Source: Desmonostoc geniculatum HA4340-LM1 (GTDB taxonomy: Bacteria > Cyanobacteriota > Cyanobacteriia > Cyanobacteriales > Nostocaceae). Taken from it: a stretch of 64,000 nucleotides of DNA. The notes under the pieces are model-generated. The model saw only the letters and a list, made by a program, of their open reading frames with translations, did not search any database and had not been told where the DNA came from. Made by a program: the position numbers and the translations under genes. Below, one piece after another: positions 1 to 8,558 of the stretch. The stretch is taken from NCBI GenBank assembly GCA_019359545.1, contig JAHHHB010000008.1:62001-126000 (forward strand), read 5' to 3'. Within the stretch, counting starts at the first letter, position 1; each line of letters starts with the position of its first letter.

Positions 1-101
1 TTGTGGGCTGTCTGCCAGCGTTCAGCATTAATTAGTAATCCGTCCGTGGCTTGCAAACGTTCAAAGGATTTAATTGGTGGAGGTGGGAAAGGGTGGGACA
101 T
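1..101 (-). CDS. Start of a gene running off the left edge, probably CIS baseplate/tail related
   Basis: The reverse strand opens with ATG at 101 and stays open for 33 codons to the window edge, reading MSHPFPPPPIKSFERL and on through DGLLINAERWQTAH. It follows the gpI-like tail gene on the same strand after about 200 bases of repeat-rich spacer. A purine-rich stretch is lacking just upstream, so the start is only the best available ATG. The N-terminus resembles that of proteins often found at this position in cyanobacterial CIS clusters, but only 33 residues are visible and no domain can be named. The place in the cluster suggests a tail or baseplate component; that is inference. Confidence 0.5.
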   Translation of the reverse strand, partial: MSHPFPPPPIKSFERLQATDGLLINAERWQTAH

Positions 102-257
102 AGGAATTTTGGATTTTAGATTTTGGATTGAGGATTTTTGGATTAGAAGTTTGTTATAGTAATTTTAAAAAATGCTAGCTATTCAATTTGAAATTTTAAA
201 TTAGATGTGGGGTGTGTTATCCCGGACTTTTAATTTTTGATGTTGCATGACGCTAAT

Positions 258-300
258 TGATTCTGAATTTTGAATTCTGAATTCTGAATTCTGAATTCTC
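258..300. repeat. Tandem heptamer repeat (GAATTCT type)
   Basis: Five consecutive near-identical 7-base units of the form TGAATTC lie just after the 3' end of the gpI-like gene. Similar runs occur at about 20011-20035 and 35250-35276. Such short tandemly repeated heptamers are typical of heterocyst-forming cyanobacteria. Confidence 0.8.
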
Positions 301-302
301 TT

Positions 303-1334
303 TTAATTAGCAGGATTTTCGATAGTTAATTCGTAGGTGCAGAAAGCGGGTTTTTCTTGTTCGATGATTCTTTGAATAAGTTGTTCGTTGATGATGCCAC
401 TAGCAATGTTGGAACGCAAACGGACTACAAAATGATATGGTTGTCCACCGGCTAAAACTGCATTTCCGAGTTGTGCATTTCCGATAATGAAACTTGGACC
501 AAAAGGTTCTGTAATACTAATATGTTTATCTGCTTCATTAGGTAAATGTTCGTCTAGAGGTAAGCCTGTATAAAGATGTAAGTAAAGACGCAATCCTTTA
601 CGAGTTCCTCGCCAGCGATAAAGTTCTACTGCACGGCGAATTAAACGCCGTTGTTGCTGGAGATCCCACACGGAATCTACTTGCCAAGCAACCCAATGAG
701 CCATAAAGGGTAGTAGTGCTTGCGGTGCTGTCAGGGGATCGAGGTTTGCCCACATGACGTTATAACTATCAACTACTGGTTGAAAAGCTTGCTCAAATAT
801 TTTCATGAAGCGACCAATAAAGTCGATTTCACGATACAAAATTGGCAAGAATTCCATGTAGGCGGTGTAAGGACGGATGTATAAGTCAAAATATTCGCTT
901 CTGTGGGTTTGTTCGTTGTCTGTGCCCGGGTCGATGTGGAGAGTAACTAGGCTGCGAAAATTAAGTGTTAGTTTATCTTTTTTTTCTGGGTTTATGGCTT
1001 CTCGATCTTCAAAAAATGTATCAGGAATAGAAAAGTAGAGGACTGCATCCATTTGCCCGCGGGGTGGTATTTCACTACCTTCTGTACCAATTTGGCACCA
1101 CTCACTCGGAAAGTTTCCCTCGACGCTGAAGTTTACCCGCAAGGGACGCGGTTCTAAGTTTTGCACTTGCACAATCATCTCGCTTGGATGTCCAGGATGC
1201 AAGAGTAAACTACGTGCAGCGGCATCTGCGTTTTCTTCGTTGGCAAAGGTTAAACTCCCTACAGGTAATGCTTCGGGAATTTGCATTGGGGTTAATTCAA
1301 TGCGTACAGCCGGACTGGAGCGACTTTGAACCAT
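303..1334 (-). CDS. Phage tail protein, P2 gpI-like (CIS baseplate)
   Basis: This 343-aa protein resembles the phage tail protein family related to P2 gpI, found in extracellular and thylakoid-anchored contractile injection systems. The recognisable part is the second half: MEFLPILYREIDFIGRF, then a helical stretch with LPFMAHWVAWQVD and RRAVELYRWRGTRKGL. In CIS particles such proteins sit in the baseplate. The open frame extends upstream to 1436, but those extra 34 residues are encoded by a C-rich/TGAC repeat, so I chose the ATG at 1334 (MVQSRSSPAVRIELTP). It lies after the gpJ-like gene on the same strand, separated by about 115 bases of repeat DNA. Role in baseplate assembly follows from the family and the neighbours. 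Confidence 0.85.
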   Translation of the reverse strand: MVQSRSSPAVRIELTPMQIPEALPVGSLTFANEENADAAARSLLLHPGHPSEMIVQVQNLEPRPLRVNFSVEGNFPSEWCQIGTEGSEIPPRGQMDAVLYFSIPDTFFEDREAINPEKKDKLTLNFRSLVTLHIDPGTDNEQTHRSEYFDLYIRPYTAYMEFLPILYREIDFIGRFMKIFEQAFQPVVDSYNVMWANLDPLTAPQALLPFMAHWVAWQVDSVWDLQQQRRLIRRAVELYRWRGTRKGLRLYLHLYTGLPLDEHLPNEADKHISITEPFGPSFIIGNAQLGNAVLAGGQPYHFVVRLRSNIASGIINEQLIQRIIEQEKPAFCTYELTIENPAN

Positions 1335-1450
1335 AGGATTGGGGAGTGGGGAGATGGGGGAGCAGGGGGAGCAGGGGAAGCAGGGGGAGCAGGGGGAGAA
1401 ATAACTAATGACTAATGCCCAATGACCAATGACCAATGACTAATGACTAA
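1335..1450. repeat. Intergenic G/C-skewed and TGACTAA/TGACCAA repeats
   Basis: A run of GGGGGAGCAGG-type units is followed by several copies of the heptamer-like TAATGAC/CAATGAC. The block fills the whole spacer between two CIS genes and creates an artificial N-terminal extension of the downstream frame. The same two repeat types recur in most intergenic spacers of this window. Confidence 0.8.
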
Positions 1451-3652
1451 TCAACGATTTATGATTTGGATGTCGTGATTTGAACGCAGATTTGTATCAG
1501 CCCAAGAACATATTAAACCTTCTGGACCTGGGTCAATTAATTGTTCTGGTGATGATTGTCGTCTCCAAATTTCTCCTTGTTTGCGGATGGCAAATAGTAG
1601 GACGGGGCCTAGATGACGGACGCCTGGGGTTTGTTGCAGTAAGGCGACAATATCTGATGTATAAACCGGTCGCCCAAATGGCCAGCCTTGGCCGTCGAGT
1701 CCTCCGGTTAATGGATTTAAATATTTATACAGCAATACTCTTAAATTCCGACGAATTTCTTCTCTGGCGTAAGGATTATCGTAGGCGGGTTCTAGGGCAA
1801 TTTCTGTTTGGACGGAAACACCTACGTAATTGGGTTCTTGTAGTTCTATTTGTACTCCTAAGAGGCGTCTTTCATCTAAGTAACTCAAGATTTGGTCTTG
1901 GAGTGCATGACTCAGACCAAATTCTTCTGGTGTCATGCCATCCCCTTGAGCGATCGCATCTGTATTGGCAAAGGGCACTACTATTAAACTAACTATACCT
2001 GCTTGGCTCCGTGAATTTGCTGGCAAACACCGGACGCGAGCGATCGCTCCTCTGCCAGCTTGTTGGGCTAAAACTTCAAAATCTTCGGCGGTGACGGCGC
2101 GATCGCGGGTGCGGAGAATTCGCGGTGCTTTCATCACTGCTTGTTCTAGTGATTCGGCATCGGCACCATTCATTGCTGGTACGCGATTAATCGTGCTGGC
2201 AATGTATGGATATGCAGACTTCAAAAACTGAATTGCCCCGGCTTGCACATTGCCTTCTCTACCGCCGCCTGTGCGATATGCAACCATTTTAATCTCTGCG
2301 CCACGGAGAGGAATCGCCCCATACTGGTGTTGAGATTCTCTGTTTTCTAGGGTGCTGACTTGTACAGATGTCTCGTCTAATCGCGGTTGCTGAATTCGCG
2401 ATCGCACTTGTGTTTGCTGTTTGATTTGACCGGGTTCCCGAATCAAGGGGCCAAATTGCACTTCGCCCGTGAGGGAATCTACGGTGTAATGCAAGTGATG
2501 CGGTGCAGAATCAGCAAAATCTCTCACCTCTGTCCATTTCTGAGGCAAACCGCCAGCGGGAGTCACTAAAATATACTCGTTTTCTTTGCGCTCTAAAATT
2601 GGTGAAGTTTGTAACTGGAAAACCTGACCTGGTGTACCATCACTAATTCCCAAGCGCTCATCGAGAATCAGTGTACTGTGACTAGCTCTGACTGTACCGC
2701 CAATTGACCGCACTGCTAAACCAGTAATTCGCGGCGGACGATTGTAACCAGATTGATTGGTTTCGGTGATGGCAAAGGAACAGCGCAGCCAGCGACCCCG
2801 GTAAGAGGTAAAGTTACTTACAGGCCAAATTTGAGGTAAATGCAAACGTACCTCTGCACCTTGAGCCGGGTTTCCACCTTGTTGAGCCATCTCATAAAAA
2901 CTGAAGCCGCGAGTTTTATCATCTGATTCTTGCAATAAAACCGGTTGCCAATTTTCGCCATCCCACGCTTCCCACTTCCGGGGCGGTTGATTGGGGTTAA
3001 TCCCAGCAGGGGTAGCCGCAGCTCCTTGGAAAGTAATTTCTAAGACATTAGCATCTAATGCATCGTCAGAATTAACCACTAAATAAAAACAGTTACCAGG
3101 CTGGGGTTCCTCTTCAAATATTGGCTGTTCGTTACCTGTCCAGTAACCGTTAGATTGACGAGTCCAGGAAGTTGTGACTCTTTCGCGCAGAGATTGGGGA
3201 ATATCTTCGGTGGTTTGGGCGGTTAAAAAGTGCTGTATCCGGGGTTTGCCAATAACTAGCGGCGCATCTGTGCTAAAAGTTATGGATTCTGTTGTTTCAG
3301 TTTGAATAGTTGCAGCTTCTAATCCTGCCGGAATCGTGTAAGCTTCGGGTAGTTCAGCGGTTAAATAAAAAGTTAATTCTGTGTGTGCTGGGGCGGGAGG
3401 TTGGAGACGAATACCCAGTAATTCCAGAAAAGCCACATAATTTTTTCGCGGTACTTGGTTAAATCTGAGCAACATTTGGTCAGTTAGCCAAGCAAATAAC
3501 TCAATCAGCGTAATTCCTGGGTCGCTGAGATTGTGGTCTGTCCATTCGGGACAGTACCGGGGAATACGCATTATACATTCGTCTACCAAGTCATCGAAAG
3601 CGCGATCGTCTAAGTTGGAAGAAGGTAATTTTGGTAAAAAGTCAAAGTTCAC
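1451..3652 (-). CDS. Baseplate assembly protein, gpJ-like
   Basis: A 733-aa protein of the putative baseplate assembly family (P2 gpJ/T4 gp6-like, as in Afp11/Pvc11). The N-terminal 100 residues have the typical pattern PRYCPEWTDHNLSDPGITLIELFAWLTDQ, split here as PEWTDHN and DPGITLIELFAW, which is diagnostic for the family. The C-terminal third contains the wedge core (GADAESLEQAVMKAP, then RAVTAEDFE). The start codon is GTG at 3652 and shares four bases (GTGA) with the stop of the gp25-like gene, so the two are translationally coupled. The product would form the baseplate ring that connects tube and sheath. Length is normal for cyanobacterial members. Confidence 0.92.
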   Translation of the reverse strand: MNFDFLPKLPSSNLDDRAFDDLVDECIMRIPRYCPEWTDHNLSDPGITLIELFAWLTDQMLLRFNQVPRKNYVAFLELLGIRLQPPAPAHTELTFYLTAELPEAYTIPAGLEAATIQTETTESITFSTDAPLVIGKPRIQHFLTAQTTEDIPQSLRERVTTSWTRQSNGYWTGNEQPIFEEEPQPGNCFYLVVNSDDALDANVLEITFQGAAATPAGINPNQPPRKWEAWDGENWQPVLLQESDDKTRGFSFYEMAQQGGNPAQGAEVRLHLPQIWPVSNFTSYRGRWLRCSFAITETNQSGYNRPPRITGLAVRSIGGTVRASHSTLILDERLGISDGTPGQVFQLQTSPILERKENEYILVTPAGGLPQKWTEVRDFADSAPHHLHYTVDSLTGEVQFGPLIREPGQIKQQTQVRSRIQQPRLDETSVQVSTLENRESQHQYGAIPLRGAEIKMVAYRTGGGREGNVQAGAIQFLKSAYPYIASTINRVPAMNGADAESLEQAVMKAPRILRTRDRAVTAEDFEVLAQQAGRGAIARVRCLPANSRSQAGIVSLIVVPFANTDAIAQGDGMTPEEFGLSHALQDQILSYLDERRLLGVQIELQEPNYVGVSVQTEIALEPAYDNPYAREEIRRNLRVLLYKYLNPLTGGLDGQGWPFGRPVYTSDIVALLQQTPGVRHLGPVLLFAIRKQGEIWRRQSSPEQLIDPGPEGLICSWADTNLRSNHDIQIINR

Positions 3653-4071
3653 GATTCCTCCCCAGCTGAAACCAAATAAAAAGGATAAACAAAGCTATAA
3701 ATATCGTGACTCTCTTTGAGTCGATAATTGATGGTAATATCTACTCTGCCGCGCACAGGGTCAGCTTCAGTGAGAACTCGATCGACAAAAATGCGTGGTT
3801 CCCAAACTTCTAAAGCTTCCAAAACATAAATCCGAATTCGCAGTAGGGTGTCAGTATTTAAAGGTGCAAACGCCAGTTCTGACAACCGCGAACCAAAATT
3901 AGGTCGATAAACCCTCTCACCTACTCCAGTGCGGAGGATAATCCAAATAGATTCTTTAACTTTTTGTTCTTCACGGCTAAGCTGTATCCCACCTTGCACA
4001 TTCAAGCGCACAGGATAAGCCAAACCTTTTCCCAAATAGGCTCGATCGCGACCATAAACCATATCTGGCAC
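3649..4071 (-). CDS. GPW/gp25 family baseplate wedge protein
   Basis: A 140-aa protein of the gp25/GPW family (T4 gp25, TssE, Afp9). Typical features are VKESIWIILRTGVGERVYRPNFG in two pieces (ESIWIILRT; GERVYRPNFGSRL), followed by a helix and VRGRVDITINYRLKE. The EPR-like wedge motif is present as WEPRIFVDRV. Such proteins nucleate sheath polymerisation at the baseplate. It overlaps the gpJ-like gene by four bases. The ATG at 4071 gives the normal length. In other eCIS operons this gene directly follows the spike gene; here 2 kb with two plus-strand genes lie in between. Confidence 0.9.
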   Translation of the reverse strand: MPDMVYGRDRAYLGKGLAYPVRLNVQGGIQLSREEQKVKESIWIILRTGVGERVYRPNFGSRLSELAFAPLNTDTLLRIRIYVLEALEVWEPRIFVDRVLTEADPVRGRVDITINYRLKESHDIYSFVYPFYLVSAGEES

Positions 4072-4382
4072 TTAGACAGGTGTGACATGTATATCTTCAA
4101 AGATATCGGCACAAAGGGGGAAAGCCTATTCGCCAAAGGTCGAGGATGGGGGGATGAGGGGGATGGGGAGATGGGGGGATGGGGAGATGGGGGGACGCGG
4201 GGACGCGGGGATGAGGGGGATTACAAATGACTAATGACCAATGACTAATGACTAATTCAGCACTTGTCACTTTGCTGTATCTTTAATAAACTGCCATTGG
4301 TTTTGGGGTACGCTGTAGCTTAAAGATTTCCAAGATCCGCGATCGCCTTTGGCGTACTGTAAGTAATCGCACTAACAACTCC
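4072..4382. other. Gap with repeats, divergent promoters expected
   Basis: This 311-base gap separates the divergent gp25-like and PEP-CTERM genes. About 4139-4220 is a G-rich repeat (GGGGAGAT and GGGGACGC units), followed by TGACTAA-type repeats to about 4257. A HIP1-containing stretch sits near 4340. Promoters for both neighbours must lie here, but I cannot point to convincing -10/-35 boxes. Confidence 0.6.
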
Positions 4383-4988
4383 ATGAAAAATTTAGCTCTA
4401 TTATCTGCCACAGCTATTGTTGCTACGTCGGGATTAGTTTTCGGCACAATGCAAGCCGCTTCTGCTTTAAATTGGACCTGGAATTATTCTGGTGTTGGCA
4501 TAACGGCTGACGGTACTTTCATCACTAATGACACTCCTGATGATTTGGGTTTTTACCAAATTTTAGGAATTACTGGTACACGAAATGGTGAAACAATTAC
4601 TGGTCTGCAACCTACTGGAACTCCAATACCAGGAAATGAACCTTTTAATGTGGACAATTTAATTAGTCTTAATGCTCAGCAGTTAACAGGTGACGGTTTC
4701 GGATATTCTACTTCTGGGGGAAATTATTCTAGTCCATTTTTCGCTAGTTTTTTGCCGACACCGGGTTATTTAGAGGTTTTTTCCGCGCCGCCATTCATAC
4801 CAGGTTTTGAAAATTTCGGGCCAGAAGATAGTGAGTTAACCATTAGTTTTTCTGCAAGTATAGTCACCGTCCCTGAATCCACATCTATTGTTAGCTTACT
4901 CGCCTTCGGTACTCTGGGCGTTGTTTCAGCACTGAAACGTCAGAAGTCATCAAAATTTACTGGTAAGACAGAAAAAGTAATTTCCTAA
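4383..4988 (+). CDS. Secreted protein with PEP-CTERM-like sorting signal
   Basis: A 201-aa protein with a clear signal peptide (LLSATAIVATSGLVFG, cleavage near AASAL, about residue 28). A C-terminal PEP-CTERM-like tail begins with VPESTS near residue 162, followed by a hydrophobic segment (IVSLLAFGTLGVVSAL) and basic residues KRQK. The central region is rich in Gly, Thr and Asn and matches no named domain that I recognise. PEP-CTERM proteins are processed by exosortase and exported to the surface or matrix; no exosortase is seen here. The motif is VPES rather than VPEP. The gene lies on the opposite strand inside a CIS cluster, with no evident functional link. Confidence 0.8.
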   Translation: MKNLALLSATAIVATSGLVFGTMQAASALNWTWNYSGVGITADGTFITNDTPDDLGFYQILGITGTRNGETITGLQPTGTPIPGNEPFNVDNLISLNAQQLTGDGFGYSTSGGNYSSPFFASFLPTPGYLEVFSAPPFIPGFENFGPEDSELTISFSASIVTVPESTSIVSLLAFGTLGVVSALKRQKSSKFTGKTEKVIS

Positions 4989-5036
4989 ATCTTAAGTAGG
5001 GTGCGTTAGCCACTAATATTTATGTTTTTCGTGCCC

Positions 5037-5069
5037 AGAACCCCGACTTCTTCAAGAAGTCGGGGTTCT
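5037..5069. terminator. Perfect hairpin, possible terminator or dispersed repeat
   Basis: A 14-bp stem (AGAACCCCGACTTC paired with its complement) with a five-base loop lies about 50 bases after the PEP-CTERM stop codon. No strong T-run follows. This palindrome type is a common dispersed element in cyanobacteria, so it may be a repeat that also acts as an RNA stem. Confidence 0.6.
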
Positions 5070-5180
5070 CACCATCCTAAAGTATTTTTATTTTTGGCAT
5101 TGCTGAATCAGGGGATAAATTTTGATGTATTGAAATTTTTAACTCCTTATTCTCTCTGCGTCTGGAGCGCCTCTGCGTGT

Positions 5181-5286
5181 TATATCAGGTTCGGTTAAAG
5201 ACTTATGATTAGGACTGACGGGGAGACGTGGGGACGGGGGGACGCGGAGACTTTTGAATAGTAAGTGATTATCCGAACTTGATATT
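5181..5286. mobile_element. MITE-like element, copy 1
   Basis: The left end (TATATCAGGTTCGGTTAAA then ACTTAT) is the imperfect reverse complement of the right end (GTAAGTGATTATCCGAACTT then GATATTA). A G-rich repeat fills the interior. The same ends with a different interior recur at 19042-19195, so this is a repeat family defined by its terminal inverted repeats. No transposase is encoded. Confidence 0.7.
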
Positions 5287-5509
5287 AGCGAAGCGGGGCG
5301 TAGCCCGATAAATCATCCCGCAAATAAAACCGATGATTTGTCTAAAAACTGCGTAAATAGCTAAAAACCAGCAGATAAGACCATTGAGGATGCTGTTGGT
5401 GAATTATTTCTTAACATTGGAATATCCAATAAACCCGTTCCTTTGGGAAATGTTGGTTTTCCTTGTGCCAACAGTATCTTCGCTACTTTCACACCTACAA
5501 GGATTGGAA

Positions 5510-6067
5510 ATGAAATTGAAGTTTTTTCTTGGACTCGCAGCGTTTACTTCTGCTCTAATGATGTTGCCGCAAGGGGCGGTGGCTGGAGAAGGGTACATTG
5601 TGAACCACGCAAATGGTAAGTGCCTCGATTTTGCTGCTGGCAACTTCACTAATTCTGTTACTTTGCAACAATGGTCTTGTGGCGGTAAGTATGCGTATCA
5701 TCAGCGGTGGCGTTTTCTAGGTCTAGGTATAGGAATTTACCCCAATCAAGCTTCTTCTTATGTATTCCAGAATGTGAGAAACGGAACTTGCGCTGCGGTG
5801 GAAAATGACTCTCTCGCAAATGCAGCCAGAATCGTTCAACGACCTTGCGACCTATCGAACCCAAGTCAGCATTGGATTCAGCTGACACGCGATGTTCTGG
5901 GTGTGAAGACCAAGTGGATGAACGGTAGAAGCGCGAAATGCCTAGACATCTGGAACAACAACAACGGCACTGTTTTCCAGCAATACGATTGTGCAAAAGC
6001 AAGCTACTGGCCGCAGCAGATGTTCGTAATAGATGCTGTACCTAGAGGAGAAGAAGCGCCATACTAG
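5510..6067 (+). CDS. Secreted ricin-type beta-trefoil lectin
   Basis: This 185-aa protein has a signal peptide (MKLKFFLGLAAFTSALMM, cleavage after GAVAG near residue 25), then a single beta-trefoil domain. The repeated Q-x-W/Q-x-x motifs are visible as LQQWSC, HQRWRF, QHWIQL and FQQYDC, each preceded by a CLD/CAAV-type segment (GKCLDF, GTCAAV, AKCLDI). Such domains bind galactose-type sugars. I start at 5510 because AAGGA lies just upstream and the residues that follow form a signal peptide; the frame is open back to 5384. It lies between CIS spike and wedge genes but on the other strand. A role as CIS target binder or effector is conceivable but unsupported. Confidence 0.85.
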   Translation: MKLKFFLGLAAFTSALMMLPQGAVAGEGYIVNHANGKCLDFAAGNFTNSVTLQQWSCGGKYAYHQRWRFLGLGIGIYPNQASSYVFQNVRNGTCAAVENDSLANAARIVQRPCDLSNPSQHWIQLTRDVLGVKTKWMNGRSAKCLDIWNNNNGTVFQQYDCAKASYWPQQMFVIDAVPRGEEAPY

Positions 6068-6114
6068 AGGTAAAAGAGCGGGTTTCAAGCACAGTATTAA
6101 ATCCGCTCCTCTGC

Positions 6115-7905
6115 CTAATTAAGACGAATGATTGCACCTCTGACTGTAATGTTACCGTTGGCAGTAATATCTATATTGCCAAGAGCGTCTAATGAAAGAT
6201 TACCTTTTGATTTCACTGAAATAGATTTTCCTGCATCGTTCATTTCGATTGAATGACCGCCTGTGGTTTCAATGGAAATAGATTTACTTCTATCGTCCAT
6301 TTTGATTGTATGACCGCCGGCGGTTTTAATTTCGATATGGCGATCGCTATCATTGAAATACATTTTGTGACCGGCTTGAGTTTCTACCCGAATACCTGTT
6401 TTACTGCTGGCTTTATCTTCTTCGACGAACTGTAGAACATGTCCAACACGAGTTTTAATGGTGCGTAATCTGACACCCTTGCTGCCAACTGAGTCATCGA
6501 CTTTTTCTGGTGGTGCGTCTTTACCATTCCATACACCGCCAATGACGTAGGGACGGTGGATGTCGCCATGTTCAAAACCGACTAATACTTCATCGTTTAT
6601 TTCTGGTAAACAGTCGAAACCTCTGTTTATCCCTGCTCCCACGGCTACAACTCTCGCCCAGTCACTTGCATGTTCTTCTGTGAGAGTGGGAAACTTGACT
6701 TTCACCCTACCCCATTTCTGTGGGTCTTTGTTATCAGTCACAATTCCTACTAATAAAGTCTCAGATGGCTGTAAATGTTTTTTCGTGGATAGAGTTGTGA
6801 ATAAGTTACCAGCACGTAAGCCCCGGACGCTAAAATCGGTTTCATAAACCCGCCCGTTGTAGAAATGGCGCGTTTCTGTGACATAATATTGACCACTATA
6901 GCGATCGCCTAATTCTTGCAGACGAATCACTCGCCTCGGTCGAATTTCAGGATTTCCCACTGCTTTGGCATCTGCATAAATAAATTCCCCTCCCAGTTCA
7001 TCACACAAAGCCTGAGCCATCACATCTGCTTGTTTTTTACTAGCAACAGGTTTATCTACAACAATCATTTTCGGAGTTTGCAGATTGCGAAATTTACTAC
7101 TGGTACTACTTCCTAGCTGATTACCTGTCTTGGTGATTTGCTTTTCTTTGTTAGCCGTTGAGCTAATCAATTTTTTTTGCGTATAGTCCCAGCCCCGCAC
7201 TTCCACAGAACTCACTTGCTCAGCACTAGTGACACGGGTACTAAATTTACTAATATCAACTAGCCATTTCAAATCTAAAGAAGCTTGACTATCTACTTTG
7301 CAAAAATTTATCTTCTCCTCTGTAATAAATAGTTCAAAACCAATACGTGCTGCTCTTTCTTGCAAAAACTCCATATTAGTTTGATTTTCTTGAAAAACAT
7401 ACTTGTGGACTTCACCACTGTCGTCTATTTTTCCAAGATTTATACCTACTTCTTTAGCTATTTTCTTGACTATCTTGCTATCAGTTGTATTTAAAAAAGA
7501 GCGATTATAACGTCCTCTGTGAAGACGATGAGAAATATCATAGCCGCGAACAATTATATTAGCTTCAGATTTTTCATTGAAGTGAACTTCCATCCCTGTA
7601 ATTTCGCCTTCAATGAGAGTTTTTGTTTTTTCAGTTCTAAAATTTTGATCTTGAGTAGTACTCGATTTGAAGCCTAACGTTACTTTCTTACCAATTTGAA
7701 AAATCTGTTCATGTCGCCAAGGTTGATTTTGCGATCGCTCAGATGTAGGAATATAACTATTATGTATCACCAGGGTAAACATTGCTGGTAAATGTAGACT
7801 TTCTTCTACAGTCATTTGCAACAAATCTTTCAGCAATTCGGGAGAAGCGGGTTGTCCTTCTATCTGAACTAAAGGGTCGCTTAAATAAAGGTTTTCGTTA
7901 GGCAT
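6115..7905 (-). CDS. VgrG-like CIS spike protein (gpD/gpV fusion type)
   Basis: A 596-aa spike protein. Residues 1-360 or so match the Phage_GPD/VgrG fold (RSQNQPWRHEQIFQIG; GRYNRSFLN; NMEFLQERAARIGFE). Residues about 385-470 form a gp5-like OB domain (LLVGIVTDNKDPQKWGRV, WARVVAVGAG, GDIHRPYVIGGVWNG). The tail consists of short beta-helix repeats such as GHTIKMDDRSKSISI and GHSIEMNDAGKSISV, ending in a hydrophilic tip. It corresponds to Afp8/Pvc8 and would trimerise at the tube tip. It follows the CIS tube/adaptor gene by about 70 bases. No extra effector domain is fused. The PAAR tip partner is not in the window. Confidence 0.92.
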   Translation of the reverse strand: MPNENLYLSDPLVQIEGQPASPELLKDLLQMTVEESLHLPAMFTLVIHNSYIPTSERSQNQPWRHEQIFQIGKKVTLGFKSSTTQDQNFRTEKTKTLIEGEITGMEVHFNEKSEANIIVRGYDISHRLHRGRYNRSFLNTTDSKIVKKIAKEVGINLGKIDDSGEVHKYVFQENQTNMEFLQERAARIGFELFITEEKINFCKVDSQASLDLKWLVDISKFSTRVTSAEQVSSVEVRGWDYTQKKLISSTANKEKQITKTGNQLGSSTSSKFRNLQTPKMIVVDKPVASKKQADVMAQALCDELGGEFIYADAKAVGNPEIRPRRVIRLQELGDRYSGQYYVTETRHFYNGRVYETDFSVRGLRAGNLFTTLSTKKHLQPSETLLVGIVTDNKDPQKWGRVKVKFPTLTEEHASDWARVVAVGAGINRGFDCLPEINDEVLVGFEHGDIHRPYVIGGVWNGKDAPPEKVDDSVGSKGVRLRTIKTRVGHVLQFVEEDKASSKTGIRVETQAGHKMYFNDSDRHIEIKTAGGHTIKMDDRSKSISIETTGGHSIEMNDAGKSISVKSKGNLSLDALGNIDITANGNITVRGAIIRLN

Positions 7906-7973
7906 AAGCTATAATTTGCGCTTCCAGCGCACCAAAGATGTGACCCAAAATCCAAAATCTAAAATCCAAAATA

Positions 7974-8525
7974 TTAAGTTCTTCCCAGCCGCTGATTTGG
8001 CTGGCGATTTGCACCTCTAGAAGAAGATTCCCGTCCTCCAGGAAGGTTATTTTTATCTACTTCTTGCAAAGCAATATCTACCATTGCTCTGACTGGTGTG
8101 CCATCAGTCAGAAACATATTTAAAGTGTAAGTTAGACTTGTAATTACACAATAAAAATACTCTGTTTTCCATGTTAATATGTAAACTGGTGGTCGCTTGT
8201 CATTCGCTCTATCGATAGTCTCTACACCTTTTTTGATTTTGTCTATATACTTTTCCATCACCGACTCTTTCGTTTCATAAGTATCGAATAGCAATTGTTT
8301 AAGGGTGAATTTGTAAGGGTCAACACCAGAAAAGTTAACTTTAGGAAGTAGAGTAGTTCCTCTATTCCCTTGCTTGCTTTCCCATTTAACAGCTCGAGCA
8401 AAACTAACTTCTGTAGGATTAAACATTAATTCAATATCTGGTGCTTCATTGTTATAAGCTACAAGTTTGGCTTTTTCAAGTTGTGGTTTACGCTTTTGGG
8501 TAACAATAATTGCTGGAGTTGCCAT
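7974..8525 (-). CDS. CIS tube/adaptor protein (Afp7-like, without LysM)
   Basis: A 183-aa protein with the N-terminal domain of CIS tube/adaptor proteins (Afp7/gp53-like). Signature parts are IELMFNPTEVSFARAVKWE, PKVNFSGVDPYKFTLKQLLFD, PPVYILTWKTEYFYCVITSL and GTPVRAMVDIALQEVD. Family members often carry a C-terminal LysM domain; this one ends in a short, basic, Arg/Asn-rich tail instead. The ribosome-binding site AGGAGAAA precedes the ATG at 8525. It would join the tube to the spike. It lies between the long repeat protein and the spike gene, as in other eCIS operons. Confidence 0.88.
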   Translation of the reverse strand: MATPAIIVTQKRKPQLEKAKLVAYNNEAPDIELMFNPTEVSFARAVKWESKQGNRGTTLLPKVNFSGVDPYKFTLKQLLFDTYETKESVMEKYIDKIKKGVETIDRANDKRPPVYILTWKTEYFYCVITSLTYTLNMFLTDGTPVRAMVDIALQEVDKNNLPGGRESSSRGANRQPNQRLGRT

Positions 8526-8558
8526 TTGAGTATTTCTCCTATATTTTTTGAATAAAAT

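Larger units (their letters stand above)
4989..5509. other. Gap with hairpin and MITE-like element
   Basis: Between the PEP-CTERM and lectin genes I see a perfect hairpin at 5037-5069, a MITE-like element at 5181-5286, and then about 220 bases before the lectin ATG. An in-frame extension of the lectin frame back to 5384 lacks a ribosome-binding site and has no signal-like features, so I treat it as leader. No other gene is supported. Confidence 0.6.

Noticed and set aside
1335-1436. N-terminal extension of the gpI-like protein rich in Pro, Cys and Ser
   Set aside because: Encoded wholly by intergenic repeats; the ATG at 1334 begins the sensible protein.
1480-1992. Plus-strand open frame of 170 codons inside the gpJ-like gene
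   Set aside because: Antisense shadow of a well-conserved baseplate gene; no family features.
5384-5509. 42-residue upstream extension of the lectin
   Set aside because: It would bury the signal peptide; the AAGGA site before 5510 decides the start.
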